Assembly: GCA_017549905.1 (NCBI GenBank)
Contig: JAFYNC010000198.1
Coordinates: forward strand, 1-5,282
Source: Clostridia bacterium
GTDB taxonomy: Bacteria > Bacillota > Clostridia > Oscillospirales > Acutalibacteraceae
Length of the DNA stretch: 5,282 nucleotides
Reading direction: 5' to 3'
The translations under genes were made by a program, and so were the position numbers. Below the pieces are notes generated by a model that was given only the letters and a program-made list of their open reading frames with translations, was not told where the DNA came from and made no database searches. This document shows, piece by piece, positions 1 to 5,282 of this stretch (positions are counted from its first letter, which is position 1; each line of letters opens with the position of its first letter).

Positions 1-543
1 AGAAACAGGCTCCATCATTTGTCCCATCGTTCCGTCTGCCAAAATCATAGCAGTCATACGGTATTTATCAGCAAGAGCAAAGCCCTTAACTGTAAGGTCA
101 GCCATTTCCTGAACAGAAGCAGGAGCTAAAACCAACATTTTAAAGTCACCGTGGCCGCCTGCTTTTGTAGCTTGGAAATAGTCAGACTGTGAGGGTTGTA
201 TACCGCCAAGACCTGGGCCTCCGCGCTGTACATTAACTATGAGTGAGGGGAGGTCTGCACCTGCAAGGTAAGAAAGACCTTCGCCCTTTAGCGATACACC
301 TGGGCTTGATGAGGATGTCATAACTCTGTGGCCTGTAGCGGCTACGCCATAAACCATATTGATAGCGGCAATTTCGCTTTCGGCCTGTAAAAATGTTCCG
401 CCGATTTTTGGCATTCTCTTAGCCATATAAGCGGCAATTTCTGTTTGAGGGGTAATAGGATAACCAAAGTAATGCATACAGCCAGCTTTAATAGCGGCTT
501 CGGCAATAGCTTCATTACCTTTCATTAAAACCTTATCTGCCAT
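1..543 (-). CDS. vorB: 2-oxoacid:ferredoxin oxidoreductase subunit VorB/KorA-like, N-terminal part (runs off left edge)
   Basis: The 181 visible residues start [20 protein letters not shown] and continue with the family hallmarks: GYPITPQTE near residue 27, [16 protein letters not shown] at about 50-65, [16 protein letters not shown], then [19 protein letters not shown] and [19 protein letters not shown]. These identify the pyrimidine-binding/alpha-type subunit of 2-ketoisovalerate (or 2-oxoglutarate-type) ferredoxin oxidoreductase. That cytoplasmic, thiamine-diphosphate enzyme interconverts a 2-oxo acid + CoA with acyl-CoA + CO2 and reduced ferredoxin. Family members are about 350 residues, so roughly half is missing; the TPP-binding and gamma subunits should lie further left. 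The ATG at 543-541 is preceded by AAGGA at 556-552 (8-nt spacing), which overlaps the ferredoxin stop codon. The gap to that gene is only 11 nt, so the two are co-transcribed. The VOR rather than KOR assignment rests on sequence resemblance recalled for this family and is less certain than the family itself. Confidence 0.9.
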   Translation of the reverse strand, partial: MADKVLMKGNEAIAEAAIKAGCMHYFGYPITPQTEIAAYMAKRMPKIGGTFLQAESEIAAINMVYGVAATGHRVMTSSSSPGVSLKGEGLSYLAGADLPSLIVNVQRGGPGLGGIQPSQSDYFQATKAGGHGDFKMLVLAPASVQEMADLTVKGFALADKYRMTAMILADGTMGQMMEPVS

Positions 544-554
544 CTTAAAATTCC

Positions 555-761
555 TTACCTTTCTACCTTGATTATGCAGTCAGGACACATTGTAGCGCAG
601 AAAGCACAGCCGATGCAAGCATCTTCATTTACTGCTTCTACAGGGTGGTGACCTTTTTTGTTAATTTTGTCAGCCGATAACGCTAAAACATTCTTGGGAC
701 AAGCATCAACACAAAGTCCGCAACCTTTGCATTTATCGGTTTTAAAGGTTAATTTTGCCAT
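555..761 (-). CDS. 2x[4Fe-4S] ferredoxin, delta-type subunit of the VOR/KOR complex
   Basis: This 68-residue protein has two complete CxxCxxCxxxCP motifs: C11-C14-C17-C21-P22 and C49-C52-C55-C59-P60. It should bind two [4Fe-4S] clusters and pass electrons between the TPP-containing core of the 2-oxoacid oxidoreductase and soluble ferredoxin. The spacer carries a GHHPVEA segment, like the GYHPA element seen in KorD/VorD-type subunits, which favours a dedicated subunit over a free ferredoxin. An extra cysteine (C62) follows the second motif. The start is supported by AAAGGAG at 776-770, 8 nt from the ATG. It lies 18 nt after the P-loop gene and 11 nt before vorB, inside the same operon. Alternative names would be vorD or korD; the symbol is left blank because the subunit letter cannot be fixed from sequence alone. 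Confidence 0.9.
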   Translation of the reverse strand: MAKLTFKTDKCKGCGLCVDACPKNVLALSADKINKKGHHPVEAVNEDACIGCAFCATMCPDCIIKVER

Positions 762-779
762 TTAAAGCGCTCCTTTACG

Positions 780-1442
780 TTAATTGATTTTAGACTGAAG
801 ACTTAAAGGTAAAAGATTATCTATTTTGCCTTTAAGTTCATTGTAAAGCTTATTTGATACCGATGTGCATTTTATGGGTAGTTCTGTAACAGCGGCAACC
901 TCATTTGCATAGGAAACCGAAGAAAGCACATCATCCGCAGTAGTTTCTTCACCTAAATTAGAGTTATTAACAATGCCGGTGAATTTTATTTTGCCTGCGA
1001 TTTCAATTTCCCTCATAACCTCTACTGTGGATTCAGCATCAGGTGTTAAGGGCCTAAACTTATTAATAACAAGCAAACATTCATAGTCGTTTTCTTCAAG
1101 TATAGCGGGGGAGATACGGCCAAGCGCCAAAGCGCCGCGGTCGTCGCCGCCTACATCTATAATTGCTTTAATATCCTTATTGTCTGTAAGGGAATATATC
1201 TCTGCAGGTAATGCAGGAATATCAACATTAGTGCCGGCATATTCCGAACAAATGAGTTTTATTTCCTTTTGTTCTAATTCTTCGCGGCTATCCTTTGTGC
1301 GAAAGTAGGGGTTAACTATATCCAAATCTGCAATCGCAACATTATTATAGCATTCTTTTAATAAAAATGCCATATTTATTGCAACATTTGTTTTTCCGCT
1401 GCCGTAATGACCGCAAAGTAAAGTAATTCTCTTAAAATCCAT
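780..1442 (-). CDS. MinD/Mrp-like P-loop nucleotide-binding protein of unknown role
   Basis: The 220-residue cytoplasmic protein opens with a beta strand and a Walker A loop, GHYGSGKT (residues 11-18). DLDIVNPYFR follows at 39-48, a switch-I-like element typical of the SIMIBI (MinD/ParA/Mrp/CobB) class. DVGGDDRGA at 96-104 serves as Walker B/switch II, and NKFRP (127-131) and GIVNNSNLGEETT (about 156-168) occupy the base-recognition region. The loop lacks the early signature lysine of the deviant KGGxGKT motif, so membrane-cycling ParA/MinD behaviour should not be assumed. There are no cysteine clusters of its own, but the next gene is a ferredoxin. Its ATG follows the preceding stop codon by 3 nt with no good Shine-Dalgarno, suggesting translational coupling. 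The operon position suggests a role in assembling or supporting the oxidoreductase, but that is inference only. Confidence 0.85.
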   Translation of the reverse strand: MDFKRITLLCGHYGSGKTNVAINMAFLLKECYNNVAIADLDIVNPYFRTKDSREELEQKEIKLICSEYAGTNVDIPALPAEIYSLTDNKDIKAIIDVGGDDRGALALGRISPAILEENDYECLLVINKFRPLTPDAESTVEVMREIEIAGKIKFTGIVNNSNLGEETTADDVLSSVSYANEVAAVTELPIKCTSVSNKLYNELKGKIDNLLPLSLQSKIN

Positions 1443-1445
1443 ATA

Positions 1446-3743
1446 TTACAACTTATTTCTTTGTATTTTTCCGCTTGTGGTTTTGGGAAGTGAATCTCTA
1501 AATTCCACAATTCTTGGATATTTGTAAGGAGCGGTACGATCCTTAACATAGGTTTGAATTTCCTTTTTAAGCTCGTCTGAGGGTTCAGTGCCGTTTACAA
1601 GCACAATGCTTGCCTTTACAACCTGACCTCTAACCTCATCGGGAGCGGCGGAAACACCGCACTCAAGCACGTAAGGTAATTCCATAATAACACTTTCAAT
1701 TTCGAAAGGTCCAATTCTGTAGCCTGAGGACTTAATAACATCATCAATTCTACCTACATACCAATAGAAGCCGTCTTCATCGCACCAAGCAGTGTCGCCT
1801 GTGTGGTAATACTTGCCGTCCCAAGTTTCTTTGGTTTTTTCTTCATCGCCAAAGTAACAGGTAGCAAGACCGCAAGGAAGACCATTTTCTATATTAATAA
1901 CGATTTCGCCTGTTTCACCAACAGGAACATCATTACCATCGCTATCAACGATGTGAACATCATAAATAGGAGCAGGTTTGCCCATAGAACCGATTTTGTG
2001 AGAAGCACCCGACATATTGCCGATTATCATTGTGCTTTCGGTTTGACCGAAGCCTTCTAAAATCTGAAGACCTGTTATTTTTTCAAATTGACGGTAAACT
2101 TCAGGATTCAAAGCCTCACCTGCAGTAGTCATATGCTTAACTGAGGATAAATCATATTTTGAAATATCTTGTTTTACTAACATTCTGAGCATTGTAGGAG
2201 GAGCGCAGAATGTAGTGATATGATATTTTGCAAACATGGGCAATATATCCGCCGCATCAAAACGGTCGAAGTCATAAACAAAGGTGGCGCCTTCGCTGAG
2301 CCACTGACCATAAAGTTTGCCCCACATAGCTTTTGCCCAACCGGTGTCAGAAATAGTAAAGTGAAGACCTTCAGGGTCAACATTATGCCAATACTTTGCA
2401 GTATGGAAATGTCCCAATGCATATTTATAGTTATGAGCGGCAATTTTGGGATAACCGCTTGTGCCCGAGGTGAAATACATCATCATAAGGTCTTCACCGC
2501 AGGGTGAATCTTCAGTTCGATTAAAACGTGTGCTATAAAGTGTGTATTCATCATCAAAGCTTCGCCAACCCTCGCGATTGCCGTTAACAATAAGTTTATG
2601 TACAAGCTGAGGATTATTTTTAGCTGCAATGTCAACTTGATTTGCGGTATCACCGTCTGCAGTGCAGATAATAGCAGAAATACCTGCTGATTTAAAACGA
2701 TAATCAAAATCGTGTTCTTGTAACTGATTTGTTGCAGGAATAGCAATAGCGCCCAATTTGTTAAGACCTAAAATTGCAAACCAGAATTGGTAATGACGTT
2801 TTAAAACAAGCATTACACGGTCGCCCTTTTTGATGCCTAAGGATTTAAAATAGTTAGCGCATTGGTTAGATGCCTTTTTCATATCCTTAAAGGTAAAGCG
2901 GCGTTCCTCATGATCACGAGAAATATGAAGCATACAGAGTTTTTCGGGTTCTTTCTCTGCAAGTGCATCAACAAGGTCGAATGCAAAGTTGAATTTTTCT
3001 GTATTTTTAAATTTAATTGATGTGGGAGTGCCGTTTTCGTTTTCCTCAATATCAATAAACTTGTTATAAATACGCTCTTTAGTATCCTTTTTAACAACCT
3101 TTTCTGTTTTTTCGGCAGTAACAGGGGGAAGGTCGCTAAGTTCGGGAATAGGCTCGCCTGTAGGATTAAGAACAATAGCGTAGAATTCGCAGTCCTCACC
3201 GTTAACAGCAATCATACCGTGTGGAGTAGAACTGTCGTAATAAATACTGTCCCCAGGGCCTAAAACAACCTTATGTTCACCAACCTGCACCTTTAAGTGA
3301 CCTGAAATTATAAGGTCACATTCTTGGCCCGCGTGGGTGGTAAGTTCCATATCTTTATATTGCGCATCCTCGCTGTAAACACTTTTAACATAAAGCGGTT
3401 CAGCAATACGGTTTTTAAAAGCTGCGGCAAGGTTATAATAGGTCATACCGTGAGCCTTTTCTATTCGTTGGCCTTTTCCACGTCTGGTTACAGTGTAAGA
3501 TTTTAGCTTAGGACTATAACCTTCAATAATATCTGTAACGTCAACATTAAAGGCATTTGCGCATCTGTAAATAAAGGCAAAGTTTAAATCACTTTCGCCG
3601 TTTTCACATGCAATATATTCTTGTTCGCTCACTGCGGTTTTAGCCGCCATTTCGGCAGTTGTAAGGTTTACGATTTCGCGAAGTTCTTTAATTCTGCCCG
3701 CAATTTCCTTAATTTTAAAATCAAGTCCTGTAATTTGTTGCAT
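1446..3743 (-). CDS. XRE-type HTH + cupin + AMP-forming acyl-CoA synthetase fusion
   Basis: This 765-residue, three-part protein has an XRE helix-turn-helix at about 10-70 (RIKELREIVNLTTAEMAAKT). A cupin_2 fold follows at about 115-195 (HAGQE with H137 and E141; PGDSIYYDSSTPHG with H175), then a charged linker at about 196-225. From about 226 to the end is an ANL-family acyl-CoA synthetase resembling the medium-chain/ACSM type. Enzyme motifs are intact: TSGTSGYPK (425-433), GEALNPE, GFGQTE (564-569), HTGD (D650), GRIDDVIKSSGYR (R665) and C-terminal SGKIQR with catalytic-type K759. It should convert a carboxylate + ATP + CoA to acyl-CoA + AMP + PPi; the substrate cannot be read directly but should feed the VOR downstream. 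The cupin lacks the usual HxH pair, so metal binding may be incomplete. Start: an upstream in-frame ATG at 3755-3753 has no Shine-Dalgarno, whereas ATG 3743-3741 has GGAGG 5 nt upstream. The gene follows a T-box leader and is the first of its operon. Confidence 0.93.
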   Translation of the reverse strand: MQQITGLDFKIKEIAGRIKELREIVNLTTAEMAAKTAVSEQEYIACENGESDLNFAFIYRCANAFNVDVTDIIEGYSPKLKSYTVTRRGKGQRIEKAHGMTYYNLAAAFKNRIAEPLYVKSVYSEDAQYKDMELTTHAGQECDLIISGHLKVQVGEHKVVLGPGDSIYYDSSTPHGMIAVNGEDCEFYAIVLNPTGEPIPELSDLPPVTAEKTEKVVKKDTKERIYNKFIDIEENENGTPTSIKFKNTEKFNFAFDLVDALAEKEPEKLCMLHISRDHEERRFTFKDMKKASNQCANYFKSLGIKKGDRVMLVLKRHYQFWFAILGLNKLGAIAIPATNQLQEHDFDYRFKSAGISAIICTADGDTANQVDIAAKNNPQLVHKLIVNGNREGWRSFDDEYTLYSTRFNRTEDSPCGEDLMMMYFTSGTSGYPKIAAHNYKYALGHFHTAKYWHNVDPEGLHFTISDTGWAKAMWGKLYGQWLSEGATFVYDFDRFDAADILPMFAKYHITTFCAPPTMLRMLVKQDISKYDLSSVKHMTTAGEALNPEVYRQFEKITGLQILEGFGQTESTMIIGNMSGASHKIGSMGKPAPIYDVHIVDSDGNDVPVGETGEIVINIENGLPCGLATCYFGDEEKTKETWDGKYYHTGDTAWCDEDGFYWYVGRIDDVIKSSGYRIGPFEIESVIMELPYVLECGVSAAPDEVRGQVVKASIVLVNGTEPSDELKKEIQTYVKDRTAPYKYPRIVEFRDSLPKTTSGKIQRNKL
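1681..1736. repeat. Near-identical 56-nt patch shared by the two synthetase genes, copy 1
   Basis: This segment of the fusion gene encodes the region around VIKSSGYRIGPFEIESVIME. It differs at one base (position 1692) from the segment at 4348-4403. The last 44 nt are identical, including third codon positions, while flanking DNA differs at many silent sites. It lies inside coding sequence and is not a mobile element. Confidence 0.75.
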
Positions 3744-3753
3744 ATTTTCCTCC
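3744..3753 (-). promoter_or_regulatory. Ribosome binding site that sets the start of the fusion gene
   Basis: GGAGGA reads at 3753-3748 on the minus strand, with 5 nt between GGAGG and the ATG at 3743-3741. The alternative ATG four codons upstream overlaps this site itself and has only AT-rich, non-complementary sequence before it. A small TGAC-GAAA-GTCA hairpin (3773-3762) sits just upstream of the site. Confidence 0.85.
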
Positions 3754-3791
3754 ATATAGTTTGACTTTCGTCATTCTCGGGTAAAACCTTT

Positions 3792-3834
3792 AACAACAAA
3801 AGGCTCGCCCCAAAGTTATGACTTTGAGACGAGC
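3792..3834 (-). terminator. T-box-controlled intrinsic terminator
   Basis: On the minus strand the arm GCTCGTCTCAAAGT (3834-3821) pairs with ACTTTGGGGCGAGC (3816-3803) across a 4-nt loop. This gives a 14-bp stem with two G-U wobbles. It is followed by CTTTTGTTGTT, a slightly interrupted U-tract. The left arm contains CTCAAA (3828-3823) and CTCGT (3833-3829), which can instead pair with the T-box region, so the hairpin is conditional. It lies about 48 nt before the fusion-gene start. Confidence 0.92.
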
Positions 3835-4071
3835 AATGATTTATCATCTACCCGCGGTACCACTCAAATTGCAGCATCAAGCTACCACTCTTGGAATCTA
3901 ACAATTCCTATGCCTTTACGCAAGCCTCACGGAGGGGTTCTACTAAAACAAAGGTTTTTTCTTCCCCTCGGCTCAGAAGCTACAATGCAAAACTGTCGCT
4001 AATGACTTTCACCAACCGTCATCTCTCTGAAAGTGCAAGAAAATGCATACTCTTCATCAAAGCCTTTAATT
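3792..4071 (-). promoter_or_regulatory. T-box riboswitch leader (tRNA-sensing)
   Basis: The leader contains the diagnostic T-box sequence AGTGGTACCGCGGG at 3864-3851. Stem I spans about 4064-3970: base GGCT (4064-4061) with AGCC (3973-3970), then a kink-turn-like break. Above it GAAG (4055-4052) pairs with CTTC (3979-3976), next to an AGTA loop element (4051-4048). AGAGAG (4028-4023) and a distal hairpin ATGAC/GTCAT (4022-4018 with 4006-4002) complete Stem I. A second stem pairs GAGGGG (3969-3964) with CCCCTC (3937-3932), and a stem III hairpin pairs GGAAT (3908-3904) with ATTCC (3897-3893). In the antiterminator TTTGAG (3868-3863) pairs with CTCAAA, TGGTACC (3862-3856) bulges out, and GCGGG (3855-3851) pairs with CTCGT. 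Uncharged tRNA would pair its NCCA end with UGGU, implying discriminator base A. The specifier is tentatively GUA (Val) at 3983-3981. Class certain; amino acid uncertain. Confidence 0.95.
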
Positions 4072-4077
4072 ACTACA

Positions 4078-4106
4078 ATGATATCACAACAATAGGGATT
4101 TGTCAA
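4078..4106 (-). promoter_or_regulatory. Sigma-A-type promoter of the T-box operon
   Basis: Minus strand TTGACA (4106-4101) is a consensus -35 box. After 17 nt comes TATCAT (4083-4078), a good -10 box, putting the transcription start near 4071, just before Stem I of the T-box. The -35 box begins 6 nt after the stop codon of the upstream synthetase. The -10 box overlaps an 8-bp palindrome, TGATATCA (4086-4079). Assigned by consensus and placement only. Confidence 0.85.
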
Positions 4107-4112
4107 TATTTT

Positions 4113-5282
4113 TTAGAGTTTATTTCGCTGTATTTTACCACTGATTGTCTTGGGTAAATCATCGCGGAAAACGATAACTCTTGGGTATTTATAAGGTGCG
4201 GTGTGAGATTTTACATAATTTTGGATTTCTTTCTTTAATTCCTCTGTAGGCTCGGTGCCTTTTGTAAGCACAATGCTTGCTTTTACAACCTGACCGCGAA
4301 TTTCATCGGGCACAGCTGAAACGCCACATTCGAGAACATAAGGAAGCTCCATAATAACGCTTTCAATTTCGAAAGGTCCAATTCTGTAGCCTGAGGACTT
4401 AATTACGTCATCCACTCTGCCGACATACCAGAAATATCCGTCTTCATCGCGCCATGCGGTATCGCCTGTGTGATACATTCCGTCATACCAAGCATCTTTG
4501 GTCTTGGTTTCGTCAAGATAGTATTCTTTAAACAATCCGCAGGGGACTTCTTTATCGGTGTGAATAACAATTTCGCCAACCTCACCTGTGGCTACTGCTT
4601 TTCCGTCAGGGTCAACAATATCAATATCAAACTGAGGAGAAGCTTTACCCATAGCGCCAAGTTTTGGTGTTGTGCCGTAAAGATTAGCAATAGCAAGTGT
4701 TGTTTCGGTTTGACCAAAGCCTTCCATTATTTCAAGACCTGTAGCTTCCTTAAACTGTTTGAATACTTCAGGGTTAAGCGCTTCGCCTGCGGTAGTCATA
4801 TGGTGAATAGAAGAAAGGTCAAACTTTTTAAGGTCGCCTCTGATAAGCATTCTGAGCATTGTGGGCGGTGCGCAGAAAGTAGTTATATTGTATTTTGCAA
4901 ACATCGGCAAAATATCGTTTTCATCAAAGCGGTCGAAGTCATAAACGAAAACCGCACCTTCGCACAGCCACTGACCGTAAAGTTTGCCCCAAAGGGATTT
5001 ACCCCAACCGGTATCAGAAATTGTGAGATGCAAACCGTCACGCTCACAGCAGTGCCAATATTTAGCAGTTACAAAATGACCTAAAGCATAGGTGTGCTTA
5101 TGAGCTGCCATTTTGGGATTGCCTGTAGTACCCGAGGTGAAGAACATAAGTGCTGTTTCATCACCTGATGGAGTATCTTCTGTTCTTACAAATTTTCTTG
5201 TGAACAAGGGATATTCTTTATCAAAATCATGCCAACCGTCACGGCAACCGCCAACCATTATGAGATTTTTAACCTGAGGGCA
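4113..5282 (-). CDS. AMP-forming acyl-CoA synthetase, C-terminal part (5' end beyond right edge)
   Basis: The reading frame is open to the window edge, giving 389 visible residues beginning CPQVKNLIMVGG. The ATG at 5258 is internal, because homology to the fusion protein continues upstream of it. ANL-superfamily motifs are present: FFTSGTTGNPK at visible residues 47-57, GEALNPE, GFGQTE, HTGDTAW, GRVDDVIKSSGYRIGPFEIE and the C-terminal SGKIQRNKL with the catalytic-type lysine at visible residue 383. It should ligate a carboxylic acid to CoA through an acyl-AMP; the substrate is unknown. About two thirds of residues match the synthetase part of the neighbouring fusion gene by eye, so the two are tandem paralogues with probably related substrates. 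At least about 150 N-terminal residues of a standard synthetase are missing, and whether it too carries an HTH-cupin extension cannot be seen. No intrinsic terminator is visible before the next promoter. Confidence 0.92.
   Translation of the reverse strand, partial: CPQVKNLIMVGGCRDGWHDFDKEYPLFTRKFVRTEDTPSGDETALMFFTSGTTGNPKMAAHKHTYALGHFVTAKYWHCCERDGLHLTISDTGWGKSLWGKLYGQWLCEGAVFVYDFDRFDENDILPMFAKYNITTFCAPPTMLRMLIRGDLKKFDLSSIHHMTTAGEALNPEVFKQFKEATGLEIMEGFGQTETTLAIANLYGTTPKLGAMGKASPQFDIDIVDPDGKAVATGEVGEIVIHTDKEVPCGLFKEYYLDETKTKDAWYDGMYHTGDTAWRDEDGYFWYVGRVDDVIKSSGYRIGPFEIESVIMELPYVLECGVSAVPDEIRGQVVKASIVLTKGTEPTEELKKEIQNYVKSHTAPYKYPRVIVFRDDLPKTISGKIQRNKL
4348..4403. repeat. Near-identical 56-nt patch shared by the two synthetase genes, copy 2
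   Basis: This is the matching segment in the upstream synthetase gene, in the same orientation and the same protein position as 1681-1736. One mismatch is seen (position 4359). It reflects paralogy, with possible gene conversion or constraint on a very conserved hinge motif. Confidence 0.75.

Noticed and set aside
1803..3506. Several short open frames on both strands inside the fusion gene
   Set aside because: All overlap the fusion gene in other frames, with low-complexity or meaningless translations.
3762..3773. TGAC-GAAA-GTCA hairpin before the ribosome binding site as a regulatory element
   Set aside because: Only 4 bp with a tetraloop; it does not cover the Shine-Dalgarno and is too weak to call.
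3891..4157. Plus-strand open frame of 88 codons across the leader
   Set aside because: It lies on the opposite strand of a well-formed T-box and promoter, overlaps the synthetase end, and has no family resemblance.
4470..5084. Long plus-strand open frame (204 codons) opposite the upstream synthetase
   Set aside because: It is antisense to a gene with intact catalytic motifs, its translation shows no recognisable domain, and it is a shadow of that gene's codon pattern.
5256..5258. ATG at 5258 as start of the upstream synthetase
   Set aside because: The frame stays open to the window edge, residues before this Met align with the paralogue, and a protein starting here would lack much of the N-terminal domain.
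1..5282. CRISPR array, tRNA/rRNA gene, insertion sequence or attachment site
   Set aside because: No spaced short repeats, cloverleaf, transposase or terminal inverted repeats were seen; the only repeats come from the synthetase paralogues and the T-box motif.

Overview
The window looks like chromosomal DNA of an anaerobic, moderately low-GC Firmicute, most likely a gut or rumen clostridium (Oscillospiraceae/Ruminococcaceae type). The grounds are a canonical T-box leader, ferredoxin-dependent 2-oxoacid metabolism and Shine-Dalgarno sites of the GGAGG type. The assignment is an inference; no taxonomic marker is present. Every supported gene is on the minus strand, so transcription runs from high to low coordinates.

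Layout in transcription order. (1) 5282-4113: C-terminal part of an AMP-forming acyl-CoA synthetase that enters from beyond the right edge. (2) 4106-3744: a strong sigma-A-type promoter 6 nt past that stop codon, then a complete T-box riboswitch with Stem I, the T-box sequence, an antiterminator and a competing terminator. (3) 3743-1446: a long fusion protein with an XRE helix-turn-helix, a cupin and an acyl-CoA synthetase paralogous to gene 1. (4) 1442-780: a small MinD/Mrp-like P-loop nucleotide-binding protein, 3 nt after the previous stop. (5) 761-555: a 2x[4Fe-4S] ferredoxin subunit. (6) 543-1: the N-terminal half of VorB/KorA, a subunit of a 2-oxoacid:ferredoxin oxidoreductase, running off the left edge. 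Genes 3 to 6 form one tight operon behind the T-box.

How they fit together: the synthetase makes an acyl-CoA from a free carboxylic acid, and the VorB-type oxidoreductase with its ferredoxin interconverts acyl-CoA + CO2 + reduced ferredoxin with a 2-oxo acid. T-box leaders switch genes on when a particular tRNA is uncharged. The arrangement therefore points to a biosynthetic direction: scavenging a branched-chain (or aryl) acid, activating it, and reductively carboxylating it to the 2-oxo precursor of an amino acid. A peptide fermenter degrading amino acids would not be expected to induce the pathway on starvation. The T-box base UGGU implies a tRNA with discriminator A. A tentative specifier reading, GUA (Val), would match isobutyrate to 2-oxoisovalerate to valine, but this reading is uncertain.

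The most noteworthy points are the T-box control of this operon, the fusion of a DNA-binding/cupin sensor to the enzyme, and the tandem paralogous synthetases that share a nearly identical 56-nt patch.
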